A stretch of 64,000 nt of DNA from Helicobacter canis. Lineage in GTDB: Bacteria; Campylobacterota; Campylobacteria; Campylobacterales; Helicobacteraceae. This document shows, in pieces, positions 55,764-64,000 of the stretch (its first letter is position 1; each line of letters begins with the position of its first letter). The notes beneath the pieces were generated by a model that was not told the origin of the DNA, made no database searches, and saw only the letters and a list, made by a program, of their open reading frames with translations. The position numbers and the translations under genes were made by a program. The stretch covers positions 1,612,001 to 1,676,000 of the forward strand of contig NZ_UGHV01000001.1 in NCBI RefSeq assembly GCF_900451095.1, given 5' to 3'.

Positions 55764-56465
55764 TTAGAATCTATACATATAGGAGAAGCCCAAGCGTAAA
55801 TGCCTAGGATAGCGCGAGGTAACAAAGGTAGAATGCGTGTTTTTCACCTCTAAGTTAGCATACACCGGTATCCCAAAAAACACTTCAAAATAATGATGTC
55901 CGCGCCCTTCAAAGCCTATCCCGATCCGCGGCATAATCTCTTGCAAAAGCAATAGATTACTCTCTTTTTTGTAGTAGTAGGCAGTGTATTCTGCGCCAAA
56001 GACCGCACTCCAAGCAAAATGCTCTTTTAAGTAGAAGCTCCACTCATACCCAAGTCCCACGCCACCTTTGGCACCGCTTAGCTCAAACAAGCTAGAATCG
56101 TAGTTGTTACTAAAGGCTATTGATGAAAATCCAAAATGCACTCCATAGCGCAAAGTATGTCTAGGAGCTATGCGATATAGCCCACCCACAAGCCCTATGA
56201 CACCGCCATCTTTAGCGTGGAATCGTTTGGTAAAATTGCTCGCAGAATCTTTCTCAAACAGCACGCCATCACCGCTGAAAATACTCGCCCCTAGATACCA
56301 CGCGTGCTTTTTCTTGGGCTGGATTGGGCTGGATTGGGCTGGATTGGGCTGGGGGTCTTGCTCTGCTTTAGCACACACATCATCATCACACGCAGAAGTA
56401 GTCTCAATGGCAGGCTGGGCATAGCCTATAAGCAATATGCTAGCGATGAGTAAGATAATGCGCAC
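55764..56465 (-). CDS. Outer-membrane beta-barrel protein with a 10-bp tandem-repeat linker
   Basis: 233 residues from GTG at 56465 (AGGGG upstream). Signal peptide (LLIASILLIGYAQPA), a linker coded by the 10-bp repeat (QPNPAQSSPIQP), then beta strands ending in FSYMYRF with the C-terminal Phe of porin-like proteins. Frame is open as given. A Cys in the linker region (SACDDDVCAKA) is not in a lipobox. No known family assigned. Confidence 0.72.
   Translation of the reverse strand: MRIILLIASILLIGYAQPAIETTSACDDDVCAKAEQDPQPNPAQSSPIQPKKKHAWYLGASIFSGDGVLFEKDSASNFTKRFHAKDGGVIGLVGGLYRIAPRHTLRYGVHFGFSSIAFSNNYDSSLFELSGAKGGVGLGYEWSFYLKEHFAWSAVFGAEYTAYYYKKESNLLLLQEIMPRIGIGFEGRGHHYFEVFFGIPVYANLEVKNTHSTFVTSRYPRHLRLGFSYMYRF
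56314..56352 (-). repeat. 10-bp tandem repeat (TTGGGCTGGA x 3.9) in the outer-membrane gene
   Basis: Unit length is not a multiple of three, so gain or loss of one unit shifts the frame; change by three keeps it. Confidence 0.9.
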
Positions 56466-56504
56466 AACAAGCCCCTATAAAAAGATATAGCATTATAACA
56501 GAAT

Positions 56505-57545
56505 CTAGCGCGTGTCAAAGTGGATTCTAGGATCAATGAGCGTATAAGCAATATCGCTCAAAATCCCAAACACAAGTGCTAGGAGTGTGAAAATATATAA
56601 ACTCCCAAACACCACAGGATAATCCCTACTTAGCAAGCTCTCATAGCCCAAAAGCCCTAGCCCATCAAGGCTAAAGAGCATTTCAATCATCAAGCTCCCG
56701 CTAAGAAACATTCCTAAAAACGCGCTAGGAAATGACGCAATCACTAGCAGCATAGCATTGCGGAAAATATGCCCATAGAGTATGCGCGCTTCACTCACGC
56801 CCTTTGCCCTAGCGCACAGCACATAGGGCTTATGTAGCTCATCGATGAAAGAATGCTTTGTAAGGAAAGTAAGCCACGCTAGAGAGCCAAGTGAAAGGCA
56901 TAGCACCGGCAGTGTGATATGATGCAAATAATCAAGCACCTTGCCAGCAGGGCTTAATAGCTCAAAATCATCGCTTACTAGCCCACGCAGTGGAAATATC
57001 TCCCACATACTTGCTAAAAACACTATCCCCACCACGCCAAACAAAAACGGCGGCACAGCATTGCACACCACGATGATAAATGAGCTTATGCTATCAAAGC
57101 GCGAGCCATTGTGATAGGCATTATACACGCCAAGCGGGATAGCAAGCAGATACATAAGCAGCGTGCTAAACACCCCTAGGCTTATAGATACAGGCAGTTT
57201 CTCACAAATGATCTCCCACACAGGAGCCTTGCGGTAGTAGCTCTGCCCAAGATCAAAGACCACATAAGATCTAAGCAGCAGCGCAAACCGCTCCCATAAG
57301 GGCTTATCAAAGCCGTATTGCACTCTTAGCTCTTCTATCAGCGCACTAGGCACGCCTTTGCTAGCTTTATACTCACTAGGCTTAATGCCAGCTCCAGCTT
57401 CGCTTATATGGCTAGATTCTAGCTTGCTTATCATCTGCTCCACAGGACCGCCCGGAGCTAGCTGGATAAGCAGGAAATTAAGCGTGATAATGCCAAAAAG
57501 CGTGGGGATAAGTAGCCCTAAACGCTTTACTATGTAAATAAGCAT
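56505..57545 (-). CDS. Peptide ABC transporter permease, YejB-like
   Basis: 346 residues, six membrane segments. The N-terminus LLIPTLFGIITLNFLLIQLAP-type and PGGPVEQMI are typical of YejB, the inner permease of the microcin C/peptide importer, and the EAA-like loop (LCARAKGVSEARILYGHIFRNA) is near residue 245. No binding protein, second permease or ATPase lies in the window, so its partners are elsewhere or absent. Confidence 0.85.
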   Translation of the reverse strand: MLIYIVKRLGLLIPTLFGIITLNFLLIQLAPGGPVEQMISKLESSHISEAGAGIKPSEYKASKGVPSALIEELRVQYGFDKPLWERFALLLRSYVVFDLGQSYYRKAPVWEIICEKLPVSISLGVFSTLLMYLLAIPLGVYNAYHNGSRFDSISSFIIVVCNAVPPFLFGVVGIVFLASMWEIFPLRGLVSDDFELLSPAGKVLDYLHHITLPVLCLSLGSLAWLTFLTKHSFIDELHKPYVLCARAKGVSEARILYGHIFRNAMLLVIASFPSAFLGMFLSGSLMIEMLFSLDGLGLLGYESLLSRDYPVVFGSLYIFTLLALVFGILSDIAYTLIDPRIHFDTR

Positions 57546-57717
57546 AAGCCCCCTTTGTGCTAATGTGCAAGCTAAAATGTGCGCTAGATGTGTGCAAGCT
57601 AATGCAAGAGCGCATTATACTAGAATCCACTTTTTGACAACGATTTTTTGTCATTGCAACTTGTAAGCCCAGCGACTCTCACACTCCGCACGCGTGGCTA
57701 TGCCTACCGCGCTCGCA
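57546..57717. other. Gap with R1 word and truncated R2
   Basis: R1 at 57622 and the R2 left end (tttttgtcattgcaac) at 57645 without a right half. No gene. Confidence 0.5.
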
Positions 57718-58619
57718 CTATGGCTGCGATCGCTTGGCTCGCAGTCTCTTTATGCGATCAAGTAAATGTAGCTTAAGTAGCACCCACTTTACCACTAGCT
57801 TTAGGGCGGTAAATAGCGGCTTGTCAGTATGGGCGATATTGAGCGACTCTAGCCACTTGCTGCGCTCCTCCCACACCGCATAATGCACCATATACAGAGG
57901 CGAAGTCGCATTGCCCAAAAAGTCATACGGAAGGCTTGAAACCTTATCTTTATGCACAAATACTAAGAGATTTTGCCGATACCACCATAGCACAGATTCT
58001 TCGCTCCAGATTCTAGGGCGCAAGCAGTCAAAGCACTCATAGCCACACTGCCTAAACAGCTCCGCCCAATACCCCGGCTCACGCTCATTGATATGACACA
58101 CACCACCTTGATAAGGAATCGCCGCAGAAAATAGCACAATGTCTGCACAAGAAGTAAGGAGCTTGACAAAATTTAGCGCGTATTGCTGGTCTAAATGCTC
58201 GGCGACTTCAAAGCTTTGCGCTAGGGCAAAAGGCTTAGAAAGCATAGCTAGATCGTTTGGGCTAGAATCGGGACTTTTACTAAAAGTGGATTCTAGGGAA
58301 AGCTGCTCGCGGTGGGATTTTCGTGCTAAAAATGGGGCTTCGCAAGGCGATTCAAGGGATTTACCTTGAGTGGTAATGAGCGCAGAATCGCCGTAGCGAT
58401 CGCCATTTTTAGCCGGAAAGCCTACGCGCTTAAGTTGTCCCCCCCCCCCCCCGATTTTAGCGCGATAGCTCGCGCAAGAGTCTGCGTATAGTCCTGTGTC
58501 AAATCCACTTGCGCATACGCGCTTTTGCAGTATAAATAGGCAAGGATTCTAGTATGAAATTGATTAAGGCTTATTGAATGATGAGTCTTCTTGCTTATGG
58601 TAGCTGTATTTGGGGTCAT
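57718..58619 (-). pseudogene. Class I SAM methyltransferase, phase-variable; OFF at a G14 tract
   Basis: The C-terminal 175 residues are clear: FALAQSFEVAEHL, then LFSAAIPYQGGVCHINE, CLRPRIW and WWYRQN, as in PF13489-type enzymes of surface-sugar loci. An upstream frame (58619-58422) ends at the tract; with 15 or 12 G it joins the C-terminal part with no stop between. The joined sequence carries an R1-type insert (SLESTFSKSPDSS) before the catalytic region, and I do not see a classical GxGxG SAM motif except near the tract-coded glycines, so it may be damaged. The start is unsure: ATG at 58619 overlaps the upstream gene by 56 bases. Confidence 0.7.
58439..58452 (-). repeat. Homopolymer G14 contingency tract in the methyltransferase
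   Basis: Fourteen C on the plus strand; +1 or -2 opens the frame. Confidence 0.9.
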
Positions 58620-58965
58620 TTGCTAAGTCTTCTAGGGATTTTTGCGTGCGTTTATAGGCTTTGTAGATATTTAAAATCGCAGCTGCCACACCCCAAAATA
58701 CCCCAACTCCTAGCCCCCACACACTACCACTAAGCTTTTGCAGCAAGATACCAATGCCAAGTCCTAGCAGCACTGCTACGACAATGGATATGCCTAGGCT
58801 TAGATCATAGGCACTATTGATGAGCTTCTGTGCTTTTGGCGTGGGTTTATCGGTGCTTGTGCTGCTTGCTTGCTCGCTGCTAGTAGAATCCACTTTTTTT
58901 GCGTTCGCCCCGCTTTGATCGTCAAAAGTGGATTCTAGGGGGCTTGGGGTCAAGTCCTTGCTCAT
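58564..58965 (-). CDS. AtpZ/AtpI-like membrane protein
   Basis: 133 residues. Two membrane hairpin segments (about 55-78 and 85-108) with the pattern AYDLSLGISIVVAVLLGLGIG, GVFWGVAAAILNIYK, as in the small ATP-synthase-associated family (PF09527). Lies after hemL and overlaps it by one base (TAATG). The N-terminal 45 residues are Ser/Thr-rich and coded in part by two facing R1 words (LESTF and KKVDST), beyond the family core. Confidence 0.75.
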   Translation of the reverse strand: MSKDLTPSPLESTFDDQSGANAKKVDSTSSEQASSTSTDKPTPKAQKLINSAYDLSLGISIVVAVLLGLGIGILLQKLSGSVWGLGVGVFWGVAAAILNIYKAYKRTQKSLEDLANDPKYSYHKQEDSSFNKP

Positions 58966-60311
58966 TACTCGCCCTTTGTGATATAGGCAAAGCTCTCGCT
59001 TGCTGCTTGCAAGGCTTCATCGATGATTTTTTCACTCATTGGCGCACAGATAAAGCCACTCTCAAACTGCGAGCAAGCCAAATACACGCCACGATACAAC
59101 ATCTCTTGATGAAACCGCGCAAACATCGCGCTATCAGCACATTTTGCATCATCAAAATTCCTCACAGGCTTAGGGGCAAAAAACAAGCCAAACATACTCC
59201 CACGCACTTGCGTTTGCAGTGGGATATTATGCGCCTTTGCGCAGGATTCTAGCCCTTGTGTAAATCGCCTAGCTAAAGTCTCAAGCCGCGCATATAGCCC
59301 CTTATCTTTGGCAAGCTTTTTTAATGTAGCAAGCCCAGCGGCAGTGGCGATTGGATTGCCACTTAGTGTGCCTGCTTGATAGACTGCGCCTTGTGGGGAT
59401 AGCATATCCATAATCTCCGCCCTACCCCCAAAGACTGCCAAAGGCATACCCCCGCCCACCACCTTGCCAAAGCACACAAGATCAGGCTCTATTGGCACGA
59501 AATGCTGCACGCCATTAAAGGCTGCGCGGTATCCGCTCATCACTTCATCAATGATTAGCACGATATTTTGCTCGCTACAAAGCTTGCGCAAAGAGAGCAG
59601 AAACTCTGCCTCTGCAGGCACAAGCCCCATATTCCCCGCGATTGGCTCGATGATTATCGCGCCTACTTGCCCGCTTGCTTCAATGCACTTTTGCACAGAA
59701 TCTATGTCGTTATAGCGTGCTACTAGTGTGTGCTTGCTCACATCGCTTGGCACACCCGGTGAGCTAGGGCTGCCAAAGGTCGCGCACCCACTCCCAGCAC
59801 TTACGAGCAGGCTATCGCTATGTCCGTGGTAGCAGCCATCAAATTTGATAATATCACTACGCCCGCTAAAAGCTCTTGCTAGGCGGATAGCACTCATTGT
59901 AGCCTCTGTCCCAGAGCTTACAAAGCGCACTTTTTCTACGCCTTCATAGCTAGCGATGATCGCCTTTGCCAGCAATGTCTCTGCTCTTGTGGGTGCGCCA
60001 TAGCTTAAGCCATTTTGCACAGCTTCTTGCACCGCTTGTAGCACATCACTATCACTATGCCCTAAAATCAGCGGTCCCCAGCTCTGCACAAAGTCTATAT
60101 AGCTATTGCCATCATTATCGATGAGATAGCAGCCCTGCCCTTTTTGGATAAAGATGGGCGTGCCACCCACACTTTTAAACGCCCTTACAGGGGAATTCAC
60201 CCCGCCGGCGATGACTTGCTTGGCTTCATTGAAGTCGTTGATACTTGTATGTATGCGATCTTCTTTATCGATTTGGGCTTGATTGAGTCGTGATTTTGGA
60301 AAATGCTCCAT
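58965..60311 (-). CDS. hemL: Glutamate-1-semialdehyde 2,1-aminomutase
   Basis: 448 residues. PLP enzyme making 5-aminolevulinate from the HemA product. [10 protein letters not shown] near residue 36, [18 protein letters not shown] near 130, [10 protein letters not shown] near 255, and PLP Lys in [17 protein letters not shown] near 283. AAGGAG before ATG. Confidence 0.96.
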   Translation of the reverse strand: MEHFPKSRLNQAQIDKEDRIHTSINDFNEAKQVIAGGVNSPVRAFKSVGGTPIFIQKGQGCYLIDNDGNSYIDFVQSWGPLILGHSDSDVLQAVQEAVQNGLSYGAPTRAETLLAKAIIASYEGVEKVRFVSSGTEATMSAIRLARAFSGRSDIIKFDGCYHGHSDSLLVSAGSGCATFGSPSSPGVPSDVSKHTLVARYNDIDSVQKCIEASGQVGAIIIEPIAGNMGLVPAEAEFLLSLRKLCSEQNIVLIIDEVMSGYRAAFNGVQHFVPIEPDLVCFGKVVGGGMPLAVFGGRAEIMDMLSPQGAVYQAGTLSGNPIATAAGLATLKKLAKDKGLYARLETLARRFTQGLESCAKAHNIPLQTQVRGSMFGLFFAPKPVRNFDDAKCADSAMFARFHQEMLYRGVYLACSQFESGFICAPMSEKIIDEALQAASESFAYITKGE

Positions 60312-60332
60312 ACTATCTCCTTAAAGTATTGA

Positions 60333-61460
60333 TTAAATATAGTCGATTTCTTTGGGCTTTTTTGACTTCATAATGAGCCTACGCACATCACCTATACCCT
60401 TAGAAGTGCCGATCATTAGCAATTTACACTCACTAGAAATCACCGTATCTTCATCAGGCATTGCAAAGTATTTGCCATCTTTTTGCGTGATACCTACGAT
60501 AAAGACCTTGGCAAAGTCGCGGAAATGCCCATCTTTAAGCTTTTTTAGCACAAGCCACGAGTATTTAGGCACAAGCACTTCTTCTAGATCTAATCCGCTG
60601 TTGTTTTTGTAGGCAAATCGCTCTAGGAGATTTTGCATATCTGGGCGCAAAGCCATAGCACTGATGCGCTGTGCCATAAGCTTTGGCGCGGAAATCACCG
60701 TATCAGAGCCGAGTTTTTGCAGCTTCTGGACTTGCTCTTCAGAATCCGCACTTGAGATGATATACAAGGGCTTGCGCTTAAGCTCTTGGGCAAAGAGCTT
60801 GGCAGAGACGATGAGCGCGATATTGTCGGAGAGATTTTTAGAAAATGTTACAACCCCTCGCGCTGTGGATAAACGCGCCTTTAGCATAGCGGTATTGGTA
60901 TGGGGATCGCCGATGATGTAGTAGGGGTATTTATGCACCAAAGCTTGCTTCTCAAAATCCGGGCTAGAATCCACTACGACAAAGGGGATTTGCGCTTCGC
61001 GGAATTGCTTGGTTAGCTCGATGGTGTATTCATTGTGGTAGCAGATCACATAGTGATTGCGCAAGCGCGCGATATTACTTATCATCTTTTTCTCCTTTAA
61101 AAGTCCTGTCAAAACACCTGTATTTACGATACTAACGATAAACGCCACACTAAAGGCAATAATCGCCGCGCCACTTATCATCAAAAATGTTGTAAAAAGG
61201 ATCGCTAATGCGCCAAACTCCTTTTCATTCAGCGCGCCAAAACCGGTGTTTGTAAAAGTATAAGAAGATTGGAAAAAAGCTTGGACGATATTGTAGTCTT
61301 CTAGGAGAAAATACCCTAGTGTGCCGACCAAGATAAAGACTTGGATCAGCACAAGCGGGAATCTAAAAGCCTTAAACTGCTCATAGAGCTGTGGGGAGAG
61401 ATCAATATCTGGCTTTGATGAATTCCCCCAATGCAGAAGTTTTTTGAGTTTGCTAAGCAA
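60333..61460 (-). CDS. Potassium channel with TrkA-N (RCK) domain
   Basis: 375 residues. N-terminal two membrane segments with a filter-like TNTGFG near residue 70, then a Rossmann RCK domain (HYVICYHNEYTIELTKQF) and a TrkA-C-like end. Same gene order with rpmB as H. pylori HP0490-HP0491. Controls K+ uptake. Starts 17 bases after rpmB. Confidence 0.87.
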   Translation of the reverse strand: MLSKLKKLLHWGNSSKPDIDLSPQLYEQFKAFRFPLVLIQVFILVGTLGYFLLEDYNIVQAFFQSSYTFTNTGFGALNEKEFGALAILFTTFLMISGAAIIAFSVAFIVSIVNTGVLTGLLKEKKMISNIARLRNHYVICYHNEYTIELTKQFREAQIPFVVVDSSPDFEKQALVHKYPYYIIGDPHTNTAMLKARLSTARGVVTFSKNLSDNIALIVSAKLFAQELKRKPLYIISSADSEEQVQKLQKLGSDTVISAPKLMAQRISAMALRPDMQNLLERFAYKNNSGLDLEEVLVPKYSWLVLKKLKDGHFRDFAKVFIVGITQKDGKYFAMPDEDTVISSECKLLMIGTSKGIGDVRRLIMKSKKPKEIDYI

Positions 61461-61477
61461 TGGGATCGCCTTACACG

Positions 61478-61666
61478 CTAGGCGTGCTTTTTCATAGTCC
61501 TTAGTGTAGAGGCGGCGACTTTCACGCGCATAGATGTGCCATCACTTAGCTTGATGCGAATGCTGCGGAGATTAGGGAGAGATCGCTTTTTAGTTTTGTT
61601 GTTTGCGTGGCTTACATTGTAGCCGACCATTGGACCCTTACCTGTGAAAAAACATTTCCTTGCCAT
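61478..61666 (-). CDS. rpmB: 50S ribosomal protein L28
   Basis: 62 residues. [27 protein letters not shown] beginning in part; basic throughout; length right for L28. GGAG before ATG at 61666. Confidence 0.96.
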   Translation of the reverse strand: MARKCFFTGKGPMVGYNVSHANNKTKKRSLPNLRSIRIKLSDGTSMRVKVAASTLRTMKKHA

Positions 61667-61724
61667 AGTTGCTCCTTAGAAATAAATCGCTTAAATCACA
61701 AATTTCAAGCAAAATAAGCGGGGA

Positions 61725-61733
61725 TTGTAGCAC
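61725..61733 (-). promoter_or_regulatory. Extended -10 promoter (TGCTACAAT) of rpmB
   Basis: Minus-strand TGC then TACAAT (61730-61725), about 59 bases from the ATG. Confidence 0.55.
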
Positions 61734-61817
61734 AATCTTTATATCCATAGACTTAAATTTGCCAAATATGCCACCAAAAGCGCACAAAATCTAGCATAAG
61801 CACAAGTGGCAGTGGGG

Positions 61818-62966
61818 CTACTTCTGCCCTATGAAAAATCGCGCAAGCCACAAAGCCAGCAGCGCGCCAGCAAGCTTGCCTAGCATAATTGGCACAATAA
61901 GACTAGGCTGAAAATTCGCGCTAAAAGACAAATGATCGCCAATCAAAAACCCACCGCACACGCTAAAAGCGACAATTTGGATTCTAGCTTTGGGCGAGAG
62001 ATTAGCTAGCATAGGGTATGCAGCTAGGACATTGCTCGCACAAGCAAGTATCCCACCAAATAGCAAAGCATTGGGCTTATGCGATAGCTTTAATGCGGTG
62101 TTTAGCAGCGCACATAAAACAAATGTCCCAGATAGCACAAGCCCGGTATATCCAGCAATCTCTAAGGCTCTCATTATATCGCTCTCATCTGCAAACACCG
62201 GATCAAAGGGAAAGCCCCCAAACACATAGCTAATCCCACCGCTAAAATGCTCTATAAGCAGCAGTGTAAGAAATACCTTGCCCCACATATCTACCACAAA
62301 CCCAAGCACATAAAACCCTGCAAGCATTACTTTTCTCACATAATATAGCCCCAAAGAAACCACTAGGCAAAAGGCAGCAAGAGGCATAAGATTCCACAAG
62401 ATAAACGGCAAGCTAAAATCTAGCAAATAAGTGGGCTTTCCTTGTGTGGCGATATGATCTCGTATAAGCACAGGATCTAGCATAATAAACAAGCAAGATA
62501 CAAGCACCCCAAATGGAATCCCTAAAAACCCAATCATAATCCCAAGTGCAAAATCCTTATGCGCTGCTTTGGGGATTATGCGCAAGCCCACAGGTATGCT
62601 AAAGACTATCGTAGCCCCAGCCATAAACCCAACAAACATCGCCATAGTCGCGCCCTCTAGGCTCTTTGCGCTTTGCATAGCGACTTGATAGCCGCCCATA
62701 TCTATGGCAAGTATGCTTGTGATCGCTAGGCTTGGATCGATATGAGCTAGGCTATATAGCGGAGATACAATAGATTCTACCAATGATACGATATAAGGGA
62801 TACTTGCAAAGATCCCAGCAATAGCTACAAAAATATGCCCTATGGCATAGAATCCATTCATATACGCTTGGGCTAGTGCGGACTCTCTAGCGATGATTGA
62901 AGCCACACAGCCGATCACCCCACAAGCAAGCACCACATAAAGCGCGATATTTCCAATCCACTCCAT
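61818..62966 (-). CDS. eutH: EutH-like ethanolamine permease
   Basis: 382 residues, ten or so membrane segments. The family signature AIDMGGYQVAMQSAKS near residue 90, with FSVCGGFLIGDHLSFSANFQP near 340. EutH imports ethanolamine. None of the other eut genes (ammonia-lyase eutBC, shell proteins) occurs in the window. GGTGG lies ahead of ATG. Follows the asparagine-synthase-like gene by 9 bases, so one transcript. Confidence 0.85.
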   Translation of the reverse strand: MEWIGNIALYVVLACGVIGCVASIIARESALAQAYMNGFYAIGHIFVAIAGIFASIPYIVSLVESIVSPLYSLAHIDPSLAITSILAIDMGGYQVAMQSAKSLEGATMAMFVGFMAGATIVFSIPVGLRIIPKAAHKDFALGIMIGFLGIPFGVLVSCLFIMLDPVLIRDHIATQGKPTYLLDFSLPFILWNLMPLAAFCLVVSLGLYYVRKVMLAGFYVLGFVVDMWGKVFLTLLLIEHFSGGISYVFGGFPFDPVFADESDIMRALEIAGYTGLVLSGTFVLCALLNTALKLSHKPNALLFGGILACASNVLAAYPMLANLSPKARIQIVAFSVCGGFLIGDHLSFSANFQPSLIVPIMLGKLAGALLALWLARFFIGQK

Positions 62967-62975
62967 ACAGCCACC

Positions 62976-64000
62976 CTAGAATCTAGGATCGTGCATATCC
63001 AAAAACTGCTCCAAGCAAAAGAGCTGCCACTTTTGATCCCCGCTTAAGCCCTTATGCGCCCCTGCTATAAACTCATCTCTACTAGGCTCATAGTCCCTAA
63101 GCCAAAACTCCACTTCTCTTGGCATAGGGATTTTATCTGGGATTGCTATGCCCTTATACCGCCTTGCAAAAAGCTCGCGCACCATATACTTTGGGCTGCC
63201 ATTTCGTATCTTTTGCAAATCAAGGGGCTGCGCCATTTTCACCCTTTGGCAAGGATCAAGATAGCCCATAGCGTTTTTCTCAAATATATGCCAATATGAA
63301 GTGCTAGACTCTATGGCAAAAATCTCATCAATAAATCGCACAAAGTCGATTTTCTCTCCCTGCCTATATGGCTCAAAGACTTCGCTTGTATCGACATATT
63401 CTTTTAGCACTCTTTTAGGGTCTAAAAATGTATATCGCTGCACAAATTCATCAAAGCCCCAATCCTTTGCCAAAAGCTTATCCATACCGCCAAAGACTAG
63501 ATCAAAGCTTTCACCTAGGCACATTGTCCTAACGCCCATAGATCTTGCTGTGCTTAAGCAAATATCAATAAGCGGCTCTATGCTATGGCAGGGCACGCCA
63601 TCAAAGCTAAAAATACTAGGCAAACGCGCTAGAATCTCCTCCCAATAAATTGGCACGATGATATGCTCAAGCCCATAATGCTTAGCATAGAGCGCGGCTT
63701 GCTTTGTCTCATCAATGCTAGTAGGCAAAGCGTTGCAGCGCATTGTAAAAGCCTTAGCACCCTTAGGCAGATAGGAAGCTACCACAGCAGAGTCTATCCC
63801 CCCACTAAGCATAATGCCCGTGGTGCTAGGATCTAGCCCTTGCATTTGCTTTGCGATATAGGAGTCTAGCTCATCGACATTAGCGATAAGATCGTGCGTG
63901 AAACTTGGCGTGAAATTACGATGAGATAAATGCGGGAAGAAGTTTTTACTCTCATCAGCGATATAGCGGAAAGCTAGATAATGACTCATACAATAGGTTT
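62976..64000 (-). CDS. Asparagine-synthase-like ATP pyrophosphatase domain protein (start may lie beyond the window)
   Basis: At least 337 residues (ATG at 63989), but no ribosome site precedes that ATG and the frame stays open to 64000, so the start may be outside. PP-loop IMLSGGIDSAVVAS near residue 60, the second adenylate block CLGESFDLVFGGMD near 150 and a GLSGDQKWQ at the end. There is no N-terminal glutaminase, so ammonia or another amine would be the nucleophile. Paired with eutH. Confidence 0.78.
   Translation of the reverse strand, partial: TYCMSHYLAFRYIADESKNFFPHLSHRNFTPSFTHDLIANVDELDSYIAKQMQGLDPSTTGIMLSGGIDSAVVASYLPKGAKAFTMRCNALPTSIDETKQAALYAKHYGLEHIIVPIYWEEILARLPSIFSFDGVPCHSIEPLIDICLSTARSMGVRTMCLGESFDLVFGGMDKLLAKDWGFDEFVQRYTFLDPKRVLKEYVDTSEVFEPYRQGEKIDFVRFIDEIFAIESSTSYWHIFEKNAMGYLDPCQRVKMAQPLDLQKIRNGSPKYMVRELFARRYKGIAIPDKIPMPREVEFWLRDYEPSRDEFIAGAHKGLSGDQKWQLFCLEQFLDMHDPRF

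Noticed and set aside
58422-58619. Separate small gene upstream of the methyltransferase
   Set aside because: It ends at the G14 tract and joins the methyltransferase frame with one more base, so it is the 5' part of that gene.
1-64000. Insertion sequence or prophage to explain the repeats
   Set aside because: No transposase, integrase or phage structural gene is present in the window; if R2/R3 are mobile, the enzyme lies elsewhere.

Overview
The window is a chromosomal segment of a Helicobacter of the enterohepatic type; base composition by eye is higher in GC than H. pylori and recalls H. canis, but I cannot fix the species. Support for the genus: the order DUF2018 protein, small exported protein, polyprenyl synthase, hemA, proS, (fxsA), hemC matches the H. 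pylori HP0242-HP0237 block; a four-gene oorDABC set; mqnP of the futalosine menaquinone route; and rpmB beside a single K+ channel gene.

Layout. 0-3.5 kb: NhaC-type antiporter (cut by the edge), a membrane protein and uvrC. 3.7-10.5 kb: one tight minus-strand operon (DUF502 protein, mqnP, two conserved proteins, bpt) ending in a type IIG restriction-methylation gene. 10.5-16.1 kb: two repeat-rich gaps around a large autotransporter gene that a 16-base G tract puts out of frame. 16-25 kb: terC, corA, pgk, trmA, mcrC-mcrB, tal. 25-34 kb: outer-membrane protein, dnaJ, an RluA-type pseudouridine synthase, oorDABC, dxr-cdsA. 34-44 kb: hisD, the haem and proS operon, tpx, a flavin-fold protein, tRNA-Pro, an ATP-grasp ligase. 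44.5-54.5 kb: frameshifted GT9 glycosyltransferase, metE-metF, and a phase-variable type III mod-res system. 54.6-64 kb: MidA-like methylase, outer-membrane protein, YejB-like permease, phase-variable methyltransferase, atpZ-like gene, hemL, K+ channel, rpmB, and an EutH / asparagine-synthase-like pair.

Two themes stand out. First, contingency loci: long G/C tracts in the autotransporter (16), mod (14) and a methyltransferase (14), all one base short of the open frame; a C7 frameshift in a GT9 gene; a 10-bp tandem repeat in an outer-membrane gene; and A/T tracts in the promoter spacers of mcrBC and the autotransporter. Three restriction systems (IIG, McrBC, III) lie in 50 kb.

Second, and the most unusual: the segment is saturated with short dispersed repeats. 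R1 (CTAGAATCCACTTTTT) occurs about 60 times by hand count, roughly once per kb, in both orientations, in gaps and inside genes (read as LESTF one way, KVDSR/S the other). R2 is a hairpin of about 40 bp (GTCATTGCGAG...CGTGGCAATCCA) whose central arms change in step. R3 is a 130-190 bp element seen four times, twice inside genes (proS, mod) and always in the same reading frame. They add repeat-coded peptides to UvrC, ProRS, McrC, RluA, MidA, MetF, AtpZ-like and Mod proteins. R1 has the density and symmetry of a DNA uptake word; R2/R3 behave like the protein-embedded palindromic elements of Rickettsia. No CRISPR array, transposase, rRNA or prophage was seen.
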